From NCBI RefSeq assembly GCF_001832905.1, contig NZ_MKIR01000012.1, positions 186,001 to 250,000 on the forward strand: a stretch of 64,000 nucleotides of DNA, read 5' to 3'. Below the pieces are notes generated by a model that worked only from the letters and a program-made list of their open reading frames with translations, was not told the origin of the DNA and searched no databases. The translations under genes were made by a program, and so were the position numbers. Positions 8,300-20,069 of this stretch are shown one piece after another (within the stretch, counting starts at the first letter, position 1; each line of letters starts with the position of its first letter). The stretch comes from Floricoccus tropicus. Lineage in GTDB: Bacteria > Bacillota > Bacilli > Lactobacillales > Streptococcaceae.

Positions 8300-9535
8300 A
8301 TGTACACCTATAAAATCGGAATTAGTAAAGAAGATCATGATAATTTTGTCAAATCATCAAATTTAGTAAACCTACTTCAATCAAGTTCTTGGGCTCAAAT
8401 TAAAGATAACTGGGGAAATGAGCGTATTGGGTTTTATGATAATGATAAATTGGTTGCGACTGCTAATCTTTTAATTAGGGATCTTCCACTTGGATTTACA
8501 ATGATTTATGTACCTCGTGGACCAATTATGGACTATACTGATAAAGATTTAGTGAACTTTGTAATAGATTCTTTGAAAAAATATGGAAAAACAAAAAAAG
8601 CATTGTTTGTAAAAATTGATCCAATGATTTCATATTATTCATTTAAACTCGGTGAAGAAAAAAAACTAAATTCAGATGCTAATACAATTATTAAAAATAT
8701 AGAAAGTGCTGGAGCTAAGTGGTCAGGACTCACAACCGATATGTCTGAAACAATTCAACCAAGATTCAATGCAATGCTTTATAAAGAAGACTTTTCCGAA
8801 AATGATCTTATAAAGAAATCAAAGAATTTTGCTAGAAAAATTAAAAAGGTTCGAAAAAGTAACACAGAAGTTAAGTTTGGTAAGCAAGAATTAGTAAACG
8901 ATTTTGCTATTTTGATGCAAAAAACTGAAGATAGAAAAGGTGTTAATCTTAGAAATGGAGAATATTATAGTAAACTCCTTTCAACATATGATGATGCATA
9001 TATAACTATTGTCTACTTAAATATAAAAGAACAATTGGAACTTGCTCACAATGATCTTAAAAAAGCACTTGCAGCAAGTGAAAATAATACTTCTACTGCT
9101 GAAAAAAGATTAAAAAAACTTGAAACTGATATATTAAATGCTCAAAAAAAAGTGTCCGATGCTCAAGATATAAAAGAATCATATTCTCAAGACTTGATAC
9201 CAATAGCTGGTGCATTAACCGTAGTATTTGGTAAAACTGCAGAGACATTATATGCAGGGACTGATACTTATTTTACTAGATTCTATCCATCATATTTATC
9301 TTGGCTGGCTTCTACACAAAAAGCATTTGAGGATGAAGTTGGAGCTACTGAGGTAAACATGGGAGGTCTTGAAAATTCCCTATCAGAAAGCGACGGACTC
9401 TTAAATTTCAAAAAAAACTATAATCCCACAATTGAAGAAGGCATTGGAGAGTTTGATATTCCAGTTAACAAATTATTATTCTCAGCAAGTGAACTTGCCT
9501 ATAAAACACGAAAAAAAATCCGTGGACAACATTAA
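8300..9535 (+). CDS. FemAB-type aminoacyltransferase (peptidoglycan bridge, FemX/MurM-like)
   Basis: The 411-residue protein shows the FemABX layout: two GNAT-like subdomains, with LLQSSSWAQIKDNWGNERIG at the start and IYVPRGPIMDY near residue 80, interrupted by a charged coiled-coil arm at roughly 240-300. Such enzymes transfer amino acids from aminoacyl-tRNA to lipid II to build the cross-bridge. I chose ATG at 8300 over the in-frame TTG at 8288 because GGAG at 8290-8293 then serves as ribosome site with a 6-base spacer. Confidence 0.9.
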   Translation: MYTYKIGISKEDHDNFVKSSNLVNLLQSSSWAQIKDNWGNERIGFYDNDKLVATANLLIRDLPLGFTMIYVPRGPIMDYTDKDLVNFVIDSLKKYGKTKKALFVKIDPMISYYSFKLGEEKKLNSDANTIIKNIESAGAKWSGLTTDMSETIQPRFNAMLYKEDFSENDLIKKSKNFARKIKKVRKSNTEVKFGKQELVNDFAILMQKTEDRKGVNLRNGEYYSKLLSTYDDAYITIVYLNIKEQLELAHNDLKKALAASENNTSTAEKRLKKLETDILNAQKKVSDAQDIKESYSQDLIPIAGALTVVFGKTAETLYAGTDTYFTRFYPSYLSWLASTQKAFEDEVGATEVNMGGLENSLSESDGLLNFKKNYNPTIEEGIGEFDIPVNKLLFSASELAYKTRKKIRGQH

Positions 9536-9537
9536 AA

Positions 9538-9571
9538 AGACTGCTAGAAAAAATTCTAGCAATCTTTTTTT
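9538..9571 (+). terminator. terminator of the HD-Cof-TetR-femX cluster
   Basis: The arms GCTAGAA (9543-9549) and TTCTAGC (9554-9560) are followed by a T-run at 9565-9571. Confidence 0.85.
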
Positions 9572-9587
9572 ATATATTTAATTTATC

Positions 9588-9767
9588 TTATACTAATCCA
9601 GCTTTTTTAACTGCCTTATCCAATAAATAACTTTTTCTTAGTCTATCAAATAGGAAAAATCCCCAAAGTGCTGTAAAGAAAAGATATCCTCTAAATAATG
9701 AATCGGCAAAACACCAAGCTTCAATCATTGTGATTAATAAATATGGAATAAATTGGCTTCTAAACAT
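9588..9767 (-). CDS. small membrane protein, 59 residues, unknown function
   Basis: An ATG at 9767 with an AAGGAG site at a suitable distance opens a 59-codon frame. The product is strongly hydrophobic: FIPYLLITMIEAWCFA, then GYLFFTALWGFFLF, ending in a basic helix (RLRKSYLLDKAVKKAG). Two membrane spans are likely. It stands alone between femX and dgkB and I do not recognise a family. Confidence 0.6.
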   Translation of the reverse strand: MFRSQFIPYLLITMIEAWCFADSLFRGYLFFTALWGFFLFDRLRKSYLLDKAVKKAGLV

Positions 9768-9846
9768 CTTATTCTCCTTACCATATCTTTATTAGTATAT
9801 TATAACATTTTTGATTTATAAAATACTAATACTTTAGTCTGAATGA

Positions 9847-10848
9847 CTAATCATTTAAACCTTCAGTTGCTTTGATAAATTTACTTGCAACTGCTTCTCT
9901 TGCAAGTTCATTCTCGTCTCCAAGGTAACTATCATCAGAGATCTTATCTAAATTAGCAAACATTTCAATATGATTATGTAGATTAACTAATTTAACTGGT
10001 GCATCTCCACCATATTCTCCATCAAGGTTTATCATCATTCTATCATTTGAAAGGACTTCTAAGTTAATCTCACTTGTTTTGATATATTCAACTCTATCAT
10101 CCTCTAGATGCTTACCACCATTAACTACAAGTCCGATTAAATGCACAAGTTCAAAAAGATTAGCAGTCTTAACCATGATAAGAGTGAAAAGACCATCGTC
10201 AAGTTTTGCATCAGGTGCAATTTGTTCAAAGCCACCTACAGAATTTGTAAGAGCAGCAAAGAACATTGATATTTCACCTTCAAATACTCCATTATCATGT
10301 GTCATTCTAACTGGTACCATCTTAATTTGTGGCAACAACTCTGCACCTTTAGTCAAATATGCTAGATAGCCAAAAACTGTCTTCAATTGACTTGGAACAC
10401 TATAAGTAAGTTCTGTTAGAGTACCACCTGCAGCAATATTCATAAAATATGTATCATCATTTTTTTGACCGATATCCATTTTAAGAGTTTGCTTTTTACC
10501 AATAACACGAGCTGCAGCGATAGGATTATTTCTTGGAATTTTGAGAGCACGTGCAAAATCATTTGTTGTCCCTGCAGGGATAATAGCCATTTTAGGACGT
10601 TTCTTTAATGGAGCAATCCCATTTACCACTTCGTTTATTGTACCGTCTCCACCTGCTGCAATAATTAAATCAAAGCCAGCAAGAGCAGCACGATGCGCTT
10701 CAATTTGTGCTGATTTTTCTTCAGGTTTTGTTGAAAATGCACTTGTTTCATATCCAAAACCTTCTAAAATATCCAAAATATCCGCAATATTATCCTTCAT
10801 CAATTCTTTACCACTTGTTGGATTATAAATTAATCTTGCTTTTTTCAT
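9847..10848 (-). CDS. dgkB: diacylglycerol/lipid kinase (DgkB/YegS family)
   Basis: The 333-residue protein has the N-terminal RLIYNPTSGKE motif and the nucleotide-binding GGDGTINEVVNG near residue 87, then PAGTTNDFARAL near 113, which is diagnostic of the DAGK catalytic domain. It phosphorylates diacylglycerol, recycling it into phospholipid after lipoteichoic acid synthesis, or a related lipid. It follows ligA by 24 bases, an arrangement known in lactic acid bacteria. Confidence 0.92.
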   Translation of the reverse strand: MKKARLIYNPTSGKELMKDNIADILDILEGFGYETSAFSTKPEEKSAQIEAHRAALAGFDLIIAAGGDGTINEVVNGIAPLKKRPKMAIIPAGTTNDFARALKIPRNNPIAAARVIGKKQTLKMDIGQKNDDTYFMNIAAGGTLTELTYSVPSQLKTVFGYLAYLTKGAELLPQIKMVPVRMTHDNGVFEGEISMFFAALTNSVGGFEQIAPDAKLDDGLFTLIMVKTANLFELVHLIGLVVNGGKHLEDDRVEYIKTSEINLEVLSNDRMMINLDGEYGGDAPVKLVNLHNHIEMFANLDKISDDSYLGDENELAREAVASKFIKATEGLND

Positions 10849-10872
10849 GAGTTTTTTTACCTATTCACTATT

Positions 10873-12849
<1,977 letters not shown>

Positions 12850-12925
12850 TCAATTTTAACACAAAATATAGCTTTATTCATTAGTAAAAGACCTACTGAA
12901 ATAGTAATTCAATGATATTTTTCGA

Positions 12926-12949
12926 GAAAAAAAGGCAGTAATTTGCCTT
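12926..12949 (-). terminator. terminator of the membrane protein gene at 12955
   Basis: AAGGCA/TGCCTT stem (12932-12937 with 12944-12949) followed on the minus strand by a U-tract. Confidence 0.8.
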
Positions 12950-12954
12950 CTACA

Positions 12955-13350
12955 TTATTCAAATTTTATTGACTTCAAATCTTCTCGCATAATTTCTATG
13001 TATGTCCATACAACCAAAATAGGTACTATAAAGAATCCGATCTTGAAATAAGTATTTGTAAAAAGATAAGGCAATCCTTCAAATAGTGTTTGGATTGCCA
13101 TAAAGCAAATAAATGTCGTGAAAACTGCGGTTAGAAAAAGAATTCTATATTTTTTTAATGTGGGAAGCAAGATTAAAATAAGAATAATCAACATAATTGT
13201 GGAAAGTTTTATGGCATTTTCTCGAAAAATAGCTACTTGGAAAAAATTTTTATTTTCAGTCTTATATGTTAATTCGTTTGGCCAAGCCTTAAAGGGAAGA
13301 AATAGGGAAACTAGTAAGCATAATAATAATACTTTAATTTTTTTATTCAT
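12955..13350 (-). CDS. hypothetical membrane protein with N-terminal signal segment
   Basis: About 131 residues. The start at 13350 (MNKKIKVLLLCLLVS) is preferred to an upstream in-frame ATG because AAGGAG lies at the right distance before it. The first hydrophobic segment looks like a signal peptide. Three further hydrophobic segments follow, near residues 47-68, 72-88 and 103-120, with a short charged C-terminus. I recognise no family. Confidence 0.65.
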   Translation of the reverse strand: MNKKIKVLLLCLLVSLFLPFKAWPNELTYKTENKNFFQVAIFRENAIKLSTIMLIILILILLPTLKKYRILFLTAVFTTFICFMAIQTLFEGLPYLFTNTYFKIGFFIVPILVVWTYIEIMREDLKSIKFE

Positions 13351-13491
13351 ATCTCGCTCCTTTGACATCTATCAATATCCAATTGTATTATATCAGAAAT
13401 ATAAGTGATTGCAAAATTATTGAATAATAATAAAATTTTATGAATTAAATTTATATCCAATATATTATTTACATTATCTAAAATCCACAAT

Positions 13492-13514
13492 AAAAAGCCT
13501 TAATAGGCCTTTTT
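13492..13514. terminator. bidirectional terminator-like hairpin downstream of the MATE gene
   Basis: The arms AAAAAG-CCT and AGG-C-CTTTTT carry one bulged base and have T-runs on both sides. Confidence 0.65.
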
Positions 13515-13518
13515 ATTT

Positions 13519-14826
13519 TTACTGGGTATTAACTTTTTTACTATAAACAATTTTTAGTACAATAAATCTAAATACATTATCAATTAAAGTTGCTAGCCAT
13601 ACTCCTAATATCTGCATATTAAACACTGTCCCAAGTACATAAGCCAAGGCGATTCTAATAATCCACATTCCAATACTTGTTGCAATAAACGGAGTTTTTG
13701 CATCACCCATTGCTTGTAAACTAGCAGTGTATATAAGAACCCCTGAGACAATTGGCTCAGAAATAAATGATACTAAGAGAACAACCATAGCTGCTTGGGC
13801 TGCAACAGCGTCAGTCGTAAAAAGACCAGTTATATAGGGTCCTGCAAAGAATATTACTCCCCCAATGATAGTAGATAGAATACCACTTATTATATGTCCC
13901 GCTTTTGTAATAGACTTAATATCCGCAATGTTTTTTTGCCCATATTCGCGAGCAACCATAATAGCTACACCTGTTGCCATTCCCATTCCAGCTAAATAGT
14001 TATAAGCAGTTATTGTTTCACCAATTGAATTTCCAGCGAACACTTGACTACCATAAGCGATAATAATTGCAAAAATTACCAAGTCCCCCATTCTCATGGT
14101 TAGACGTTCTCCCATAATGGGAATAGCTCGAAAAACCAAATCTTTCATAGGTGTTTTCCCAAAGAGATATTCTTTTTTTATTCTGGCAGGAGTTCTTTGT
14201 ACCCTTAGGAATAAAAAGATAACACCAATAAGTCTGGCTAAGCATGTTCCTATTGCAGAACCTACAATGCCTAATTTAGGAAATCCAAGTAACCCAAAAA
14301 TCAAGACCAAATCAAAAAGAAAATTTAGTATATTTACTACAAGATTAATATAAAGCGGGCTTCTGCTATCACCAGTTGATCTGACAAGCCCACCAAATAC
14401 AGATAAGAGTATCATTAATATCGATGCACCAGCAACTATTTGGAAGAAGGGAAGGGTTGCTTCAAGAACCTCACCACTTGCCCCCATTAACTGGAAAATC
14501 GGTTTTGCCAAAAATATTGAAAATAAACCTAAGATAATTCCTAGGATCAAAGAAAGTTTTAAACTTGCAGCAGACTTACTACTTACAGTCTTCATATCTT
14601 TTGCGCCTAAGTAATTAGAGATAATAGTCGAGACGGCCACGGCAAGAGCAATACATACGGCTTGATATACAGCTAAGACACCATTTGCCATTGATACGGC
14701 ACTAACAGCCAAAAGTGATATTTTAGCAATCAAAAATGCATCAACGAAGCCCACAGTTGTTTGAAGAACATTTTCCAGGATTGCCGGTATTGAAAATTTT
14801 AATAGTTTTTTTGCGTTTTCATTCAT
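13519..14826 (-). CDS. MATE-family multidrug/toxin efflux transporter
   Basis: The 435-residue protein has about twelve hydrophobic segments in two homologous halves. It opens with LLKFSIPAILENVLQTTVGFVDAFLI and carries GDSRSPLYINLVVNILNFLFD near residue 165 and QAMGDAKTPF near 375, typical MATE loops. It probably exports cationic compounds using a Na+ or H+ gradient. It is monocistronic and no regulator gene adjoins it. Confidence 0.92.
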   Translation of the reverse strand: MNENAKKLLKFSIPAILENVLQTTVGFVDAFLIAKISLLAVSAVSMANGVLAVYQAVCIALAVAVSTIISNYLGAKDMKTVSSKSAASLKLSLILGIILGLFSIFLAKPIFQLMGASGEVLEATLPFFQIVAGASILMILLSVFGGLVRSTGDSRSPLYINLVVNILNFLFDLVLIFGLLGFPKLGIVGSAIGTCLARLIGVIFLFLRVQRTPARIKKEYLFGKTPMKDLVFRAIPIMGERLTMRMGDLVIFAIIIAYGSQVFAGNSIGETITAYNYLAGMGMATGVAIMVAREYGQKNIADIKSITKAGHIISGILSTIIGGVIFFAGPYITGLFTTDAVAAQAAMVVLLVSFISEPIVSGVLIYTASLQAMGDAKTPFIATSIGMWIIRIALAYVLGTVFNMQILGVWLATLIDNVFRFIVLKIVYSKKVNTQ

Positions 14827-14874
14827 AATACTATGATAACAGAAAATATTCTAATCTGTAAAAGAGATATTTAA

Positions 14875-14908
14875 AAAAGATAAAACTGACTATCCAGCTT
14901 TATCTTTT
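14875..14908 (-). terminator. terminator of pepC
   Basis: A long stem, AAAAGATAAA/TTTATCTTTT with an inner CTG/CAG pair, ends in a T-run. Confidence 0.82.
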
Positions 14909-14960
14909 AAATTATATTATTTTTCTTATTATGATTTAGCATTATCAAATGACATATTGA

Positions 14961-16283
14961 TTATGCTAAAGCTCCCATTGGATCCCAAGGTGCAAGTACA
15001 CGTGGTTCTGCTTCATAAGCTTTTAGCTCCTGTTCTGTAAGGAATTCTTTTCTTACAACGATTTGGTATGTATACTCATCCATCCAAGCATCACTTGCTA
15101 CGAAGTAACCTTTCGCACCAACTTTATCTCCCCATGAATTTTCAACTTTCCATTTTAGAGATTGACCATTTTCATCTAAGTCCACACCTGTTAATACCAT
15201 TGCATGTGTCATCAAAGATTCAGAGTAATCTAAGCGACTAGCTTTAGTTTGAGTATATTCAAGATCAAGTGCTGTTTTGAAATCATAAACATCAAGTGCC
15301 ATAATTCCTTCTTTACGATTTGATACTTGACCAACATCACAACCGAACCATACAGTTTCACCTTGTTGCATTTGAGCAATAGCAAGTTCTTTGAAACGAT
15401 CCATTTCAACATTTAAGTGACGAACATCGCGAGCACCTGCAACATTACCTAGAAACTCAACAGTGTAGCTTTGGTTATAAGGTTTATCTTCTGTAGGTGC
15501 ATTGATGATACTCACATATTCATTAAGATCAACGCCAACAAATTTATCATAAAATTCTTTAGGAGAAACTCCTTCAACTTTATGGAATTCATTGTCTTTA
15601 TCACGATATTCAAAATCAAATTTTTGTGGTGGTAAACCAAGATTTGCTGCTAAAAGATTGAATACTTCTTGAAGAAGTTCTTCTTTTTTAGCTTGAGTAT
15701 CTCCACCATCACGCGCTACTTGACGTAAAATTTCAGCATCTTGACGTAATAATTTATTTAAGTATGTATTTAATTCACCTGAAGCACTTGATGAAACAGA
15801 CTCAGGGTAAATATCTTTTGGAACTACACCATATTTTTGGAAGATAGCAACGATCATATCCCATTGTCCACCATCTTGTTGAGGTGTATCAAGAAGGAAT
15901 TTAACCTTGCGGTCAGTTAAATCTTCTGCTTCAGTAGCAATAACATTATCAAAGAACCAATTAGATTTTTCATATTTATCCCAGAAGAATGTATATGCTT
16001 GAGATAATTCAAAGTTTTCAAGTTTGAATTCAGTCAAGATTTTATGACGGAAAGTGTTTAGTGCAGCAAACATCCAACAACGACCACTTTGTTTTTGGTT
16101 GGTAACAGCATCATTAGTTAAATCAATAGAGAATACAGGTTGGTTATTAACTTTTCCAGCACGTGTTTCCAACGATTTAAGGAAACCATTACTAGTAATA
16201 GCATTTTCAACAGCCTGATACTTCACATTTGAAGAATAGTTGTCATATAATTTTGCAGTAAAATCCTGAGTTAATTCAGTCAT
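14961..16283 (-). CDS. pepC: aminopeptidase C (bleomycin hydrolase family, C1B)
   Basis: The 440-residue protein is a full-length PepC. The catalytic cysteine is C69 in NQKQSGRCWMFAALN, the histidine is in SLMTHAMVLTGV and the asparagine in VENSWGD. The C-terminal DPMGALA closes the active-site channel and limits the enzyme to aminopeptidase action, as in lactococcal and streptococcal PepC. It forms a cytoplasmic hexamer that degrades peptides imported during growth on protein. It has its own terminator. Confidence 0.97.
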   Translation of the reverse strand: MTELTQDFTAKLYDNYSSNVKYQAVENAITSNGFLKSLETRAGKVNNQPVFSIDLTNDAVTNQKQSGRCWMFAALNTFRHKILTEFKLENFELSQAYTFFWDKYEKSNWFFDNVIATEAEDLTDRKVKFLLDTPQQDGGQWDMIVAIFQKYGVVPKDIYPESVSSSASGELNTYLNKLLRQDAEILRQVARDGGDTQAKKEELLQEVFNLLAANLGLPPQKFDFEYRDKDNEFHKVEGVSPKEFYDKFVGVDLNEYVSIINAPTEDKPYNQSYTVEFLGNVAGARDVRHLNVEMDRFKELAIAQMQQGETVWFGCDVGQVSNRKEGIMALDVYDFKTALDLEYTQTKASRLDYSESLMTHAMVLTGVDLDENGQSLKWKVENSWGDKVGAKGYFVASDAWMDEYTYQIVVRKEFLTEQELKAYEAEPRVLAPWDPMGALA

Positions 16284-16367
16284 TATTATCTCCTTATTAT
16301 TGTAAAATTAATACTTTCTAAATATTTAGAAAAGTATTCACAAAGAATATTATACTCTTTTCAAAAT

Positions 16368-16394
16368 AAAAAATACAGTTATTCTGTATTTTTT
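16368..16394. terminator. bidirectional terminator between pepC promoter region and the CAP-protein gene
   Basis: A perfect 11-bp stem, AAAAAATACAG/CTGTATTTTTT, has a 5-base loop and T-runs in both directions. It most probably ends the large gene at 16403. Confidence 0.75.
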
Positions 16395-16402
16395 ATTTTT
16401 TT

Positions 16403-19400
16403 CTATTTTGTTCCAAACAAAGTAACTGCATAAACATATCCATTTACTTCATAAAATGAAACGGCATATTGGTTAAAGTTTGGATTTATCATTGATTGAT
16501 GATGAACATAAGAATTAAACCAAAAACCATATGCAACATCTTGTGAGCTACCGTTACCAATAAGACTCTTATGGAAGTAACAAATATTCTCACTATAGTT
16601 TGAGTAACTTCCAAAATTATTTATTGCAGTTGTAAATGATGTACCATTTGGACGCACATGAGCAAATTTAGATACAATTTCTCTTGCACGAATATCTGCT
16701 GCACTTTGAAGATTTGAATCATAATTAAGAGGTCTTGCATTATTTTGAGCTCTCAAATTCTGAATTCTCTTATCAAAAATTGTACTCTTATTTCCAGTTG
16801 AATTATTTTTATTAGCTTTATCTTTATCCTGTGCCTGATTAACTACTGAATTAATTTCAATAAATGATTTTGCACTTTTTATTGAATTAATAAAAGAATT
16901 TTTTTCTGAAGCTTTTAAGTTTACTAGTGAGTTAACTAGTGATTGAGCTTTTGCTCTTGCAGATGATAATTCTTTCTCAAGAGCTTCCGCAGCAGCTTTT
17001 TTATCTGCTGCTATCTTATTTGCTCTATTTTTTTCATTAGCTTTATTCACAATATCATTGATAGTTGAAACATTCTTTGCATTTGTTAATAAACTTAGGA
17101 AGTTATTTTTTTCAGATGTATTCAAACTACCTAATGAGTTAATAGAATCTTTTGCTTTTATTTTAGATAATTCTAAGTTTTTCTCTATTTTTTGCTTTTC
17201 TTCATTTTGTTTATTCACTAATTGTGCTTGAGAAATAATAGATTTAATATCATTAATATTTTTCGCATTAGAATTTAGAGTTAAAAATCTATTTTTTTCA
17301 GAACTAGTTAAGAAAGAAAGAGAGTTGATTATATTTTGAGTATCACTTTTTGATTTAGCTAACTCTTCTTCTAATTTTTTTATTGTTTCCTTATTTGTTT
17401 TATCTTTTATTTGAGCTTTTGAAATGATCAAATTAATTTCAGAAATATTTTTTGAATTTTTAATTAATTGAATATATTCCAATTTTTCAGAAGGACTTAT
17501 CGAACTCAGACTGTTAATAGTAGTTTGAGCTTGTATCCTTATAGGTGCTAATTCTCTTTCATTTTTTTCTTCTTCTGCTTTTTTATCAGCAATTTCTTTA
17601 TTTGATTTATCAGTTGATTGAGCATTTAGTATGATACTAGTAATTTCTTTTGTGCTAAGTGCTTTATTAATTGAAGAGATAAATACTTCTTTTTCCTTAT
17701 TACTCAAGTTTCCTAAAGAATTTATTTGGGAATTAGCATCTTTTTTTACAGAAGCTAATTCTTTTTCAATTTTATCTTGAGCAGCTTTTTTCTCAGCTTC
17801 TTCTTTATTCAGCTTATCTTTAGTCTGTGCTTGCAAAATAACATCTTTTAAGATAGATAAATCTTTTGCAGCATAAATTGAACCTATATATTGAGCTTTT
17901 TCATCTACTGACAAATTAGAAAGTAAATTAATTGAAGAGCCAGCAGACTGTTTTGCATCTGCTAATTCTTTTGCCAGTCTTTCATCTTCTGCTTTTTTAG
18001 CTTCCTCAGCTTTTCTTTCATCTTCTTTATCTTTAATAAGTTTATCTTTATTCAAGGCAGTTTGGAGATGACTATTTACTTCATCTAGACTCATTGAATT
18101 ATTTATTTTCTCAACAAAGTCATACCTCTCATCTGTAGAAAGATATTGAAGATTTAAAATATCTTTTTTTGCTTTTTCTTTAGATGAATATAATTCTTTT
18201 CTAAGTTGTTCTGAATCCACTTTATCTTGAATTTTAGATATCTCATCTTCTTTTTCATCTATATTATTATTTTTATCATCTTCATTAACTTTATTAATTG
18301 TATCTTCAAGACTTGTATTTGAATCTGTTGATTTTAACTGCTCATCCGAAATCTTCTTAGATAATTCTTTCAGCAACTGTTCAAGTTCAATAATCTTATT
18401 GTCAACAGTATTTATATTACCAACTAATGAAGCCAATTTTTCTTTATACTCTGTTAATTTGTTTTGTAAAGCTTCAGCCTCACTACTTGATGATTGTGAA
18501 TTGACATTTGGAACTTCTGATAGAGTTTTTTGAGCATCATCTAGTTTTGATTGTGCATCTACCAATTCAGATTCTATGTTTCCTTTTTCTAATTTTATAG
18601 AATCCAGATTATCCTGACTTGCGTTTAAGTCAGCTTGTGCTTTTATTAATTTATTTGCATTATCTTTTAAAGCACTATCTGCAATATTTAATTCTGATTT
18701 AAGTTGTTCAAGATTATCTTTTAAAAGTGATAAATCAACATTTTTATCATTGTTTTCTGTAGATGAATCATTACCATCTGTAGCTTCATTGTTTTCTGTA
18801 GATGAATCATTACCATCTGTAGCTTCATTGCTTTCAGACAATACATCTATTTTACTTTTAAGATTTTCTATTTGCTTTAGTAAATCGTTAACTTTTTCTT
18901 GGCTAGTATTTACTAAATATTGAGTTTGTGAAAAATCTTGTAAAGATTTTTCATTAATTTTTGTTGCTTCATCAAATTTATTTGTTACTTCCAATAATCT
19001 AGATTTAACCGATTCTAGATTTTCAGTTGCTTGATTAACTTTTTCTTGCGCATCAGCAACATTTTTATCAATTTCTTCTTTGGTTTGATTATTTGAGTTA
19101 TTGAGGATTTCTGTAAGTTTCTCTTCTGCTTCCTTCTTTTGTTGCTCTAATTCCTGTTTTTGCTTTTCTAATTCATTCTTATGATTTTCTAATTCTTCTT
19201 TTTGTTTTTCAGTTTCTTTTTTCTCATTTTCAGTTTGAGAAATTGAGTTATCTTTTCCTTCAACTATCGTTGAACTATTGTTGTTACCTTGAGATTTTTT
19301 TTCTATATCAGGATTAGCATCTTTTTGTGTCGAGCTATTATCAACATTTGTATTAACACTTTCAGAATTGATATCAACTTTAGTATTAACATTAGCTGAA

Positions 19401-19912
19401 TCGTTATCATTACTTGTTGTAACATAATCTGCTAAATTATTGACACTCGAATTTACTGGAGTATCTGTCACCTGACCAGCAACTGTATCTTCTGGATTTA
19501 CTTTATCTTCTGAAGTTACGATTTTATTAGCAACAGTTTCACCTTGATTGTCTTTTATGACAATATGATTTCCATCCCAAAATATCGTTGTTCCAACTGG
19601 TATTGAAAATTCCTCTCCTGGCTTAAAACCATTCCACTCCATCAGTCTATCTACTTTTATGTTTAATACTTCGCTAATGACCCAAAAAGTATCTCCCTCT
19701 TTAAAAGTATATTTACCATCTTCAGACTTTATTGAGTTTTTCATACCTTCAATTGTTGTTGGAACCCAATTTGTATCAGCATTTGCAGAAGAACCTGTTG
19801 CTACCGCAGCTAATATTGTAGATGCTGTAAGAACACCCATCATCCATGTTTTTCTTACTTTATTGTGTTTAAAAATCTGATCTTTATTCGAATTACTATT
19901 AACTTGTATCAA
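16403..19912 (-). CDS. large secreted LysM / coiled-coil / GA-like-repeat / CAP-domain protein
   Basis: The 1169-residue protein starts at a TTG (19912) with GGAGG 7 bases upstream. Its domains, in order, are a signal sequence with KVRKTWMMGVLTAST (18-32) cleaved near SANADT, and a LysM domain (about 68-112, YTFKEGDTFWVISEVL). A Ser/Asn/Asp-rich linker (130-220), long charged coiled coils (about 225-520), seven three-helix modules of about 55 residues (573-1035), and a C-terminal CAP/SCP domain (about 1046-1169; AHVRPNGTSF, SENICYF, HHQSMINPNFNQYAVSF) follow. There is no LPXTG anchor, so attachment is probably through LysM binding to peptidoglycan. A host-interaction or cell-wall role is likely but unproven. 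Confidence 0.9.
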   Translation of the reverse strand: MIQVNSNSNKDQIFKHNKVRKTWMMGVLTASTILAAVATGSSANADTNWVPTTIEGMKNSIKSEDGKYTFKEGDTFWVISEVLNIKVDRLMEWNGFKPGEEFSIPVGTTIFWDGNHIVIKDNQGETVANKIVTSEDKVNPEDTVAGQVTDTPVNSSVNNLADYVTTSNDNDSANVNTKVDINSESVNTNVDNSSTQKDANPDIEKKSQGNNNSSTIVEGKDNSISQTENEKKETEKQKEELENHKNELEKQKQELEQQKKEAEEKLTEILNNSNNQTKEEIDKNVADAQEKVNQATENLESVKSRLLEVTNKFDEATKINEKSLQDFSQTQYLVNTSQEKVNDLLKQIENLKSKIDVLSESNEATDGNDSSTENNEATDGNDSSTENNDKNVDLSLLKDNLEQLKSELNIADSALKDNANKLIKAQADLNASQDNLDSIKLEKGNIESELVDAQSKLDDAQKTLSEVPNVNSQSSSSEAEALQNKLTEYKEKLASLVGNINTVDNKIIELEQLLKELSKKISDEQLKSTDSNTSLEDTINKVNEDDKNNNIDEKEDEISKIQDKVDSEQLRKELYSSKEKAKKDILNLQYLSTDERYDFVEKINNSMSLDEVNSHLQTALNKDKLIKDKEDERKAEEAKKAEDERLAKELADAKQSAGSSINLLSNLSVDEKAQYIGSIYAAKDLSILKDVILQAQTKDKLNKEEAEKKAAQDKIEKELASVKKDANSQINSLGNLSNKEKEVFISSINKALSTKEITSIILNAQSTDKSNKEIADKKAEEEKNERELAPIRIQAQTTINSLSSISPSEKLEYIQLIKNSKNISEINLIISKAQIKDKTNKETIKKLEEELAKSKSDTQNIINSLSFLTSSEKNRFLTLNSNAKNINDIKSIISQAQLVNKQNEEKQKIEKNLELSKIKAKDSINSLGSLNTSEKNNFLSLLTNAKNVSTINDIVNKANEKNRANKIAADKKAAAEALEKELSSARAKAQSLVNSLVNLKASEKNSFINSIKSAKSFIEINSVVNQAQDKDKANKNNSTGNKSTIFDKRIQNLRAQNNARPLNYDSNLQSAADIRAREIVSKFAHVRPNGTSFTTAINNFGSYSNYSENICYFHKSLIGNGSSQDVAYGFWFNSYVHHQSMINPNFNQYAVSFYEVNGYVYAVTLFGTK
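16808..18196 (-). repeat. seven tandem GA-like three-helix modules in the CAP protein
   Basis: Protein repeats start at about residues 573, 649, 718, 787, 850, 912 and 981. Each follows the pattern A..AIN.L..L...EK..FI..I..AK....IN.I...AQ..DK.NK, separated by short charged KKAEEE-type linkers. The pattern resembles the albumin-binding GA module (a three-helix bundle). The copies have diverged at DNA level. Confidence 0.7.
18749..18826 (-). repeat. perfect 39-bp tandem duplication within the CAP-protein gene
   Basis: Two identical 39-base units (18749-18787, 18788-18826) encode NEATDGNDSSTEN twice (residues 362-387). The identity at DNA level indicates a recent slippage or copy-number-variable linker, with the start of a third, slightly changed copy after it. 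Confidence 0.95.
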
Positions 19913-20069
19913 AATCTATCCTCCTATAAAAAAACAAGTTGAAAAAACAACTTTGTCCTACTGTTTCCTAGCTTATCATAAATTATTAGATAAAAATATT
20001 AAATTTATTAAAAAATTTATCATCTTTGCAATATTTATTTAATAATTAAAATATACAATATATTTATTA

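Noticed and set aside
18749-18826. Possible CRISPR-like direct repeat
   Set aside because: The two units are adjacent without spacers and in frame inside a protein gene.
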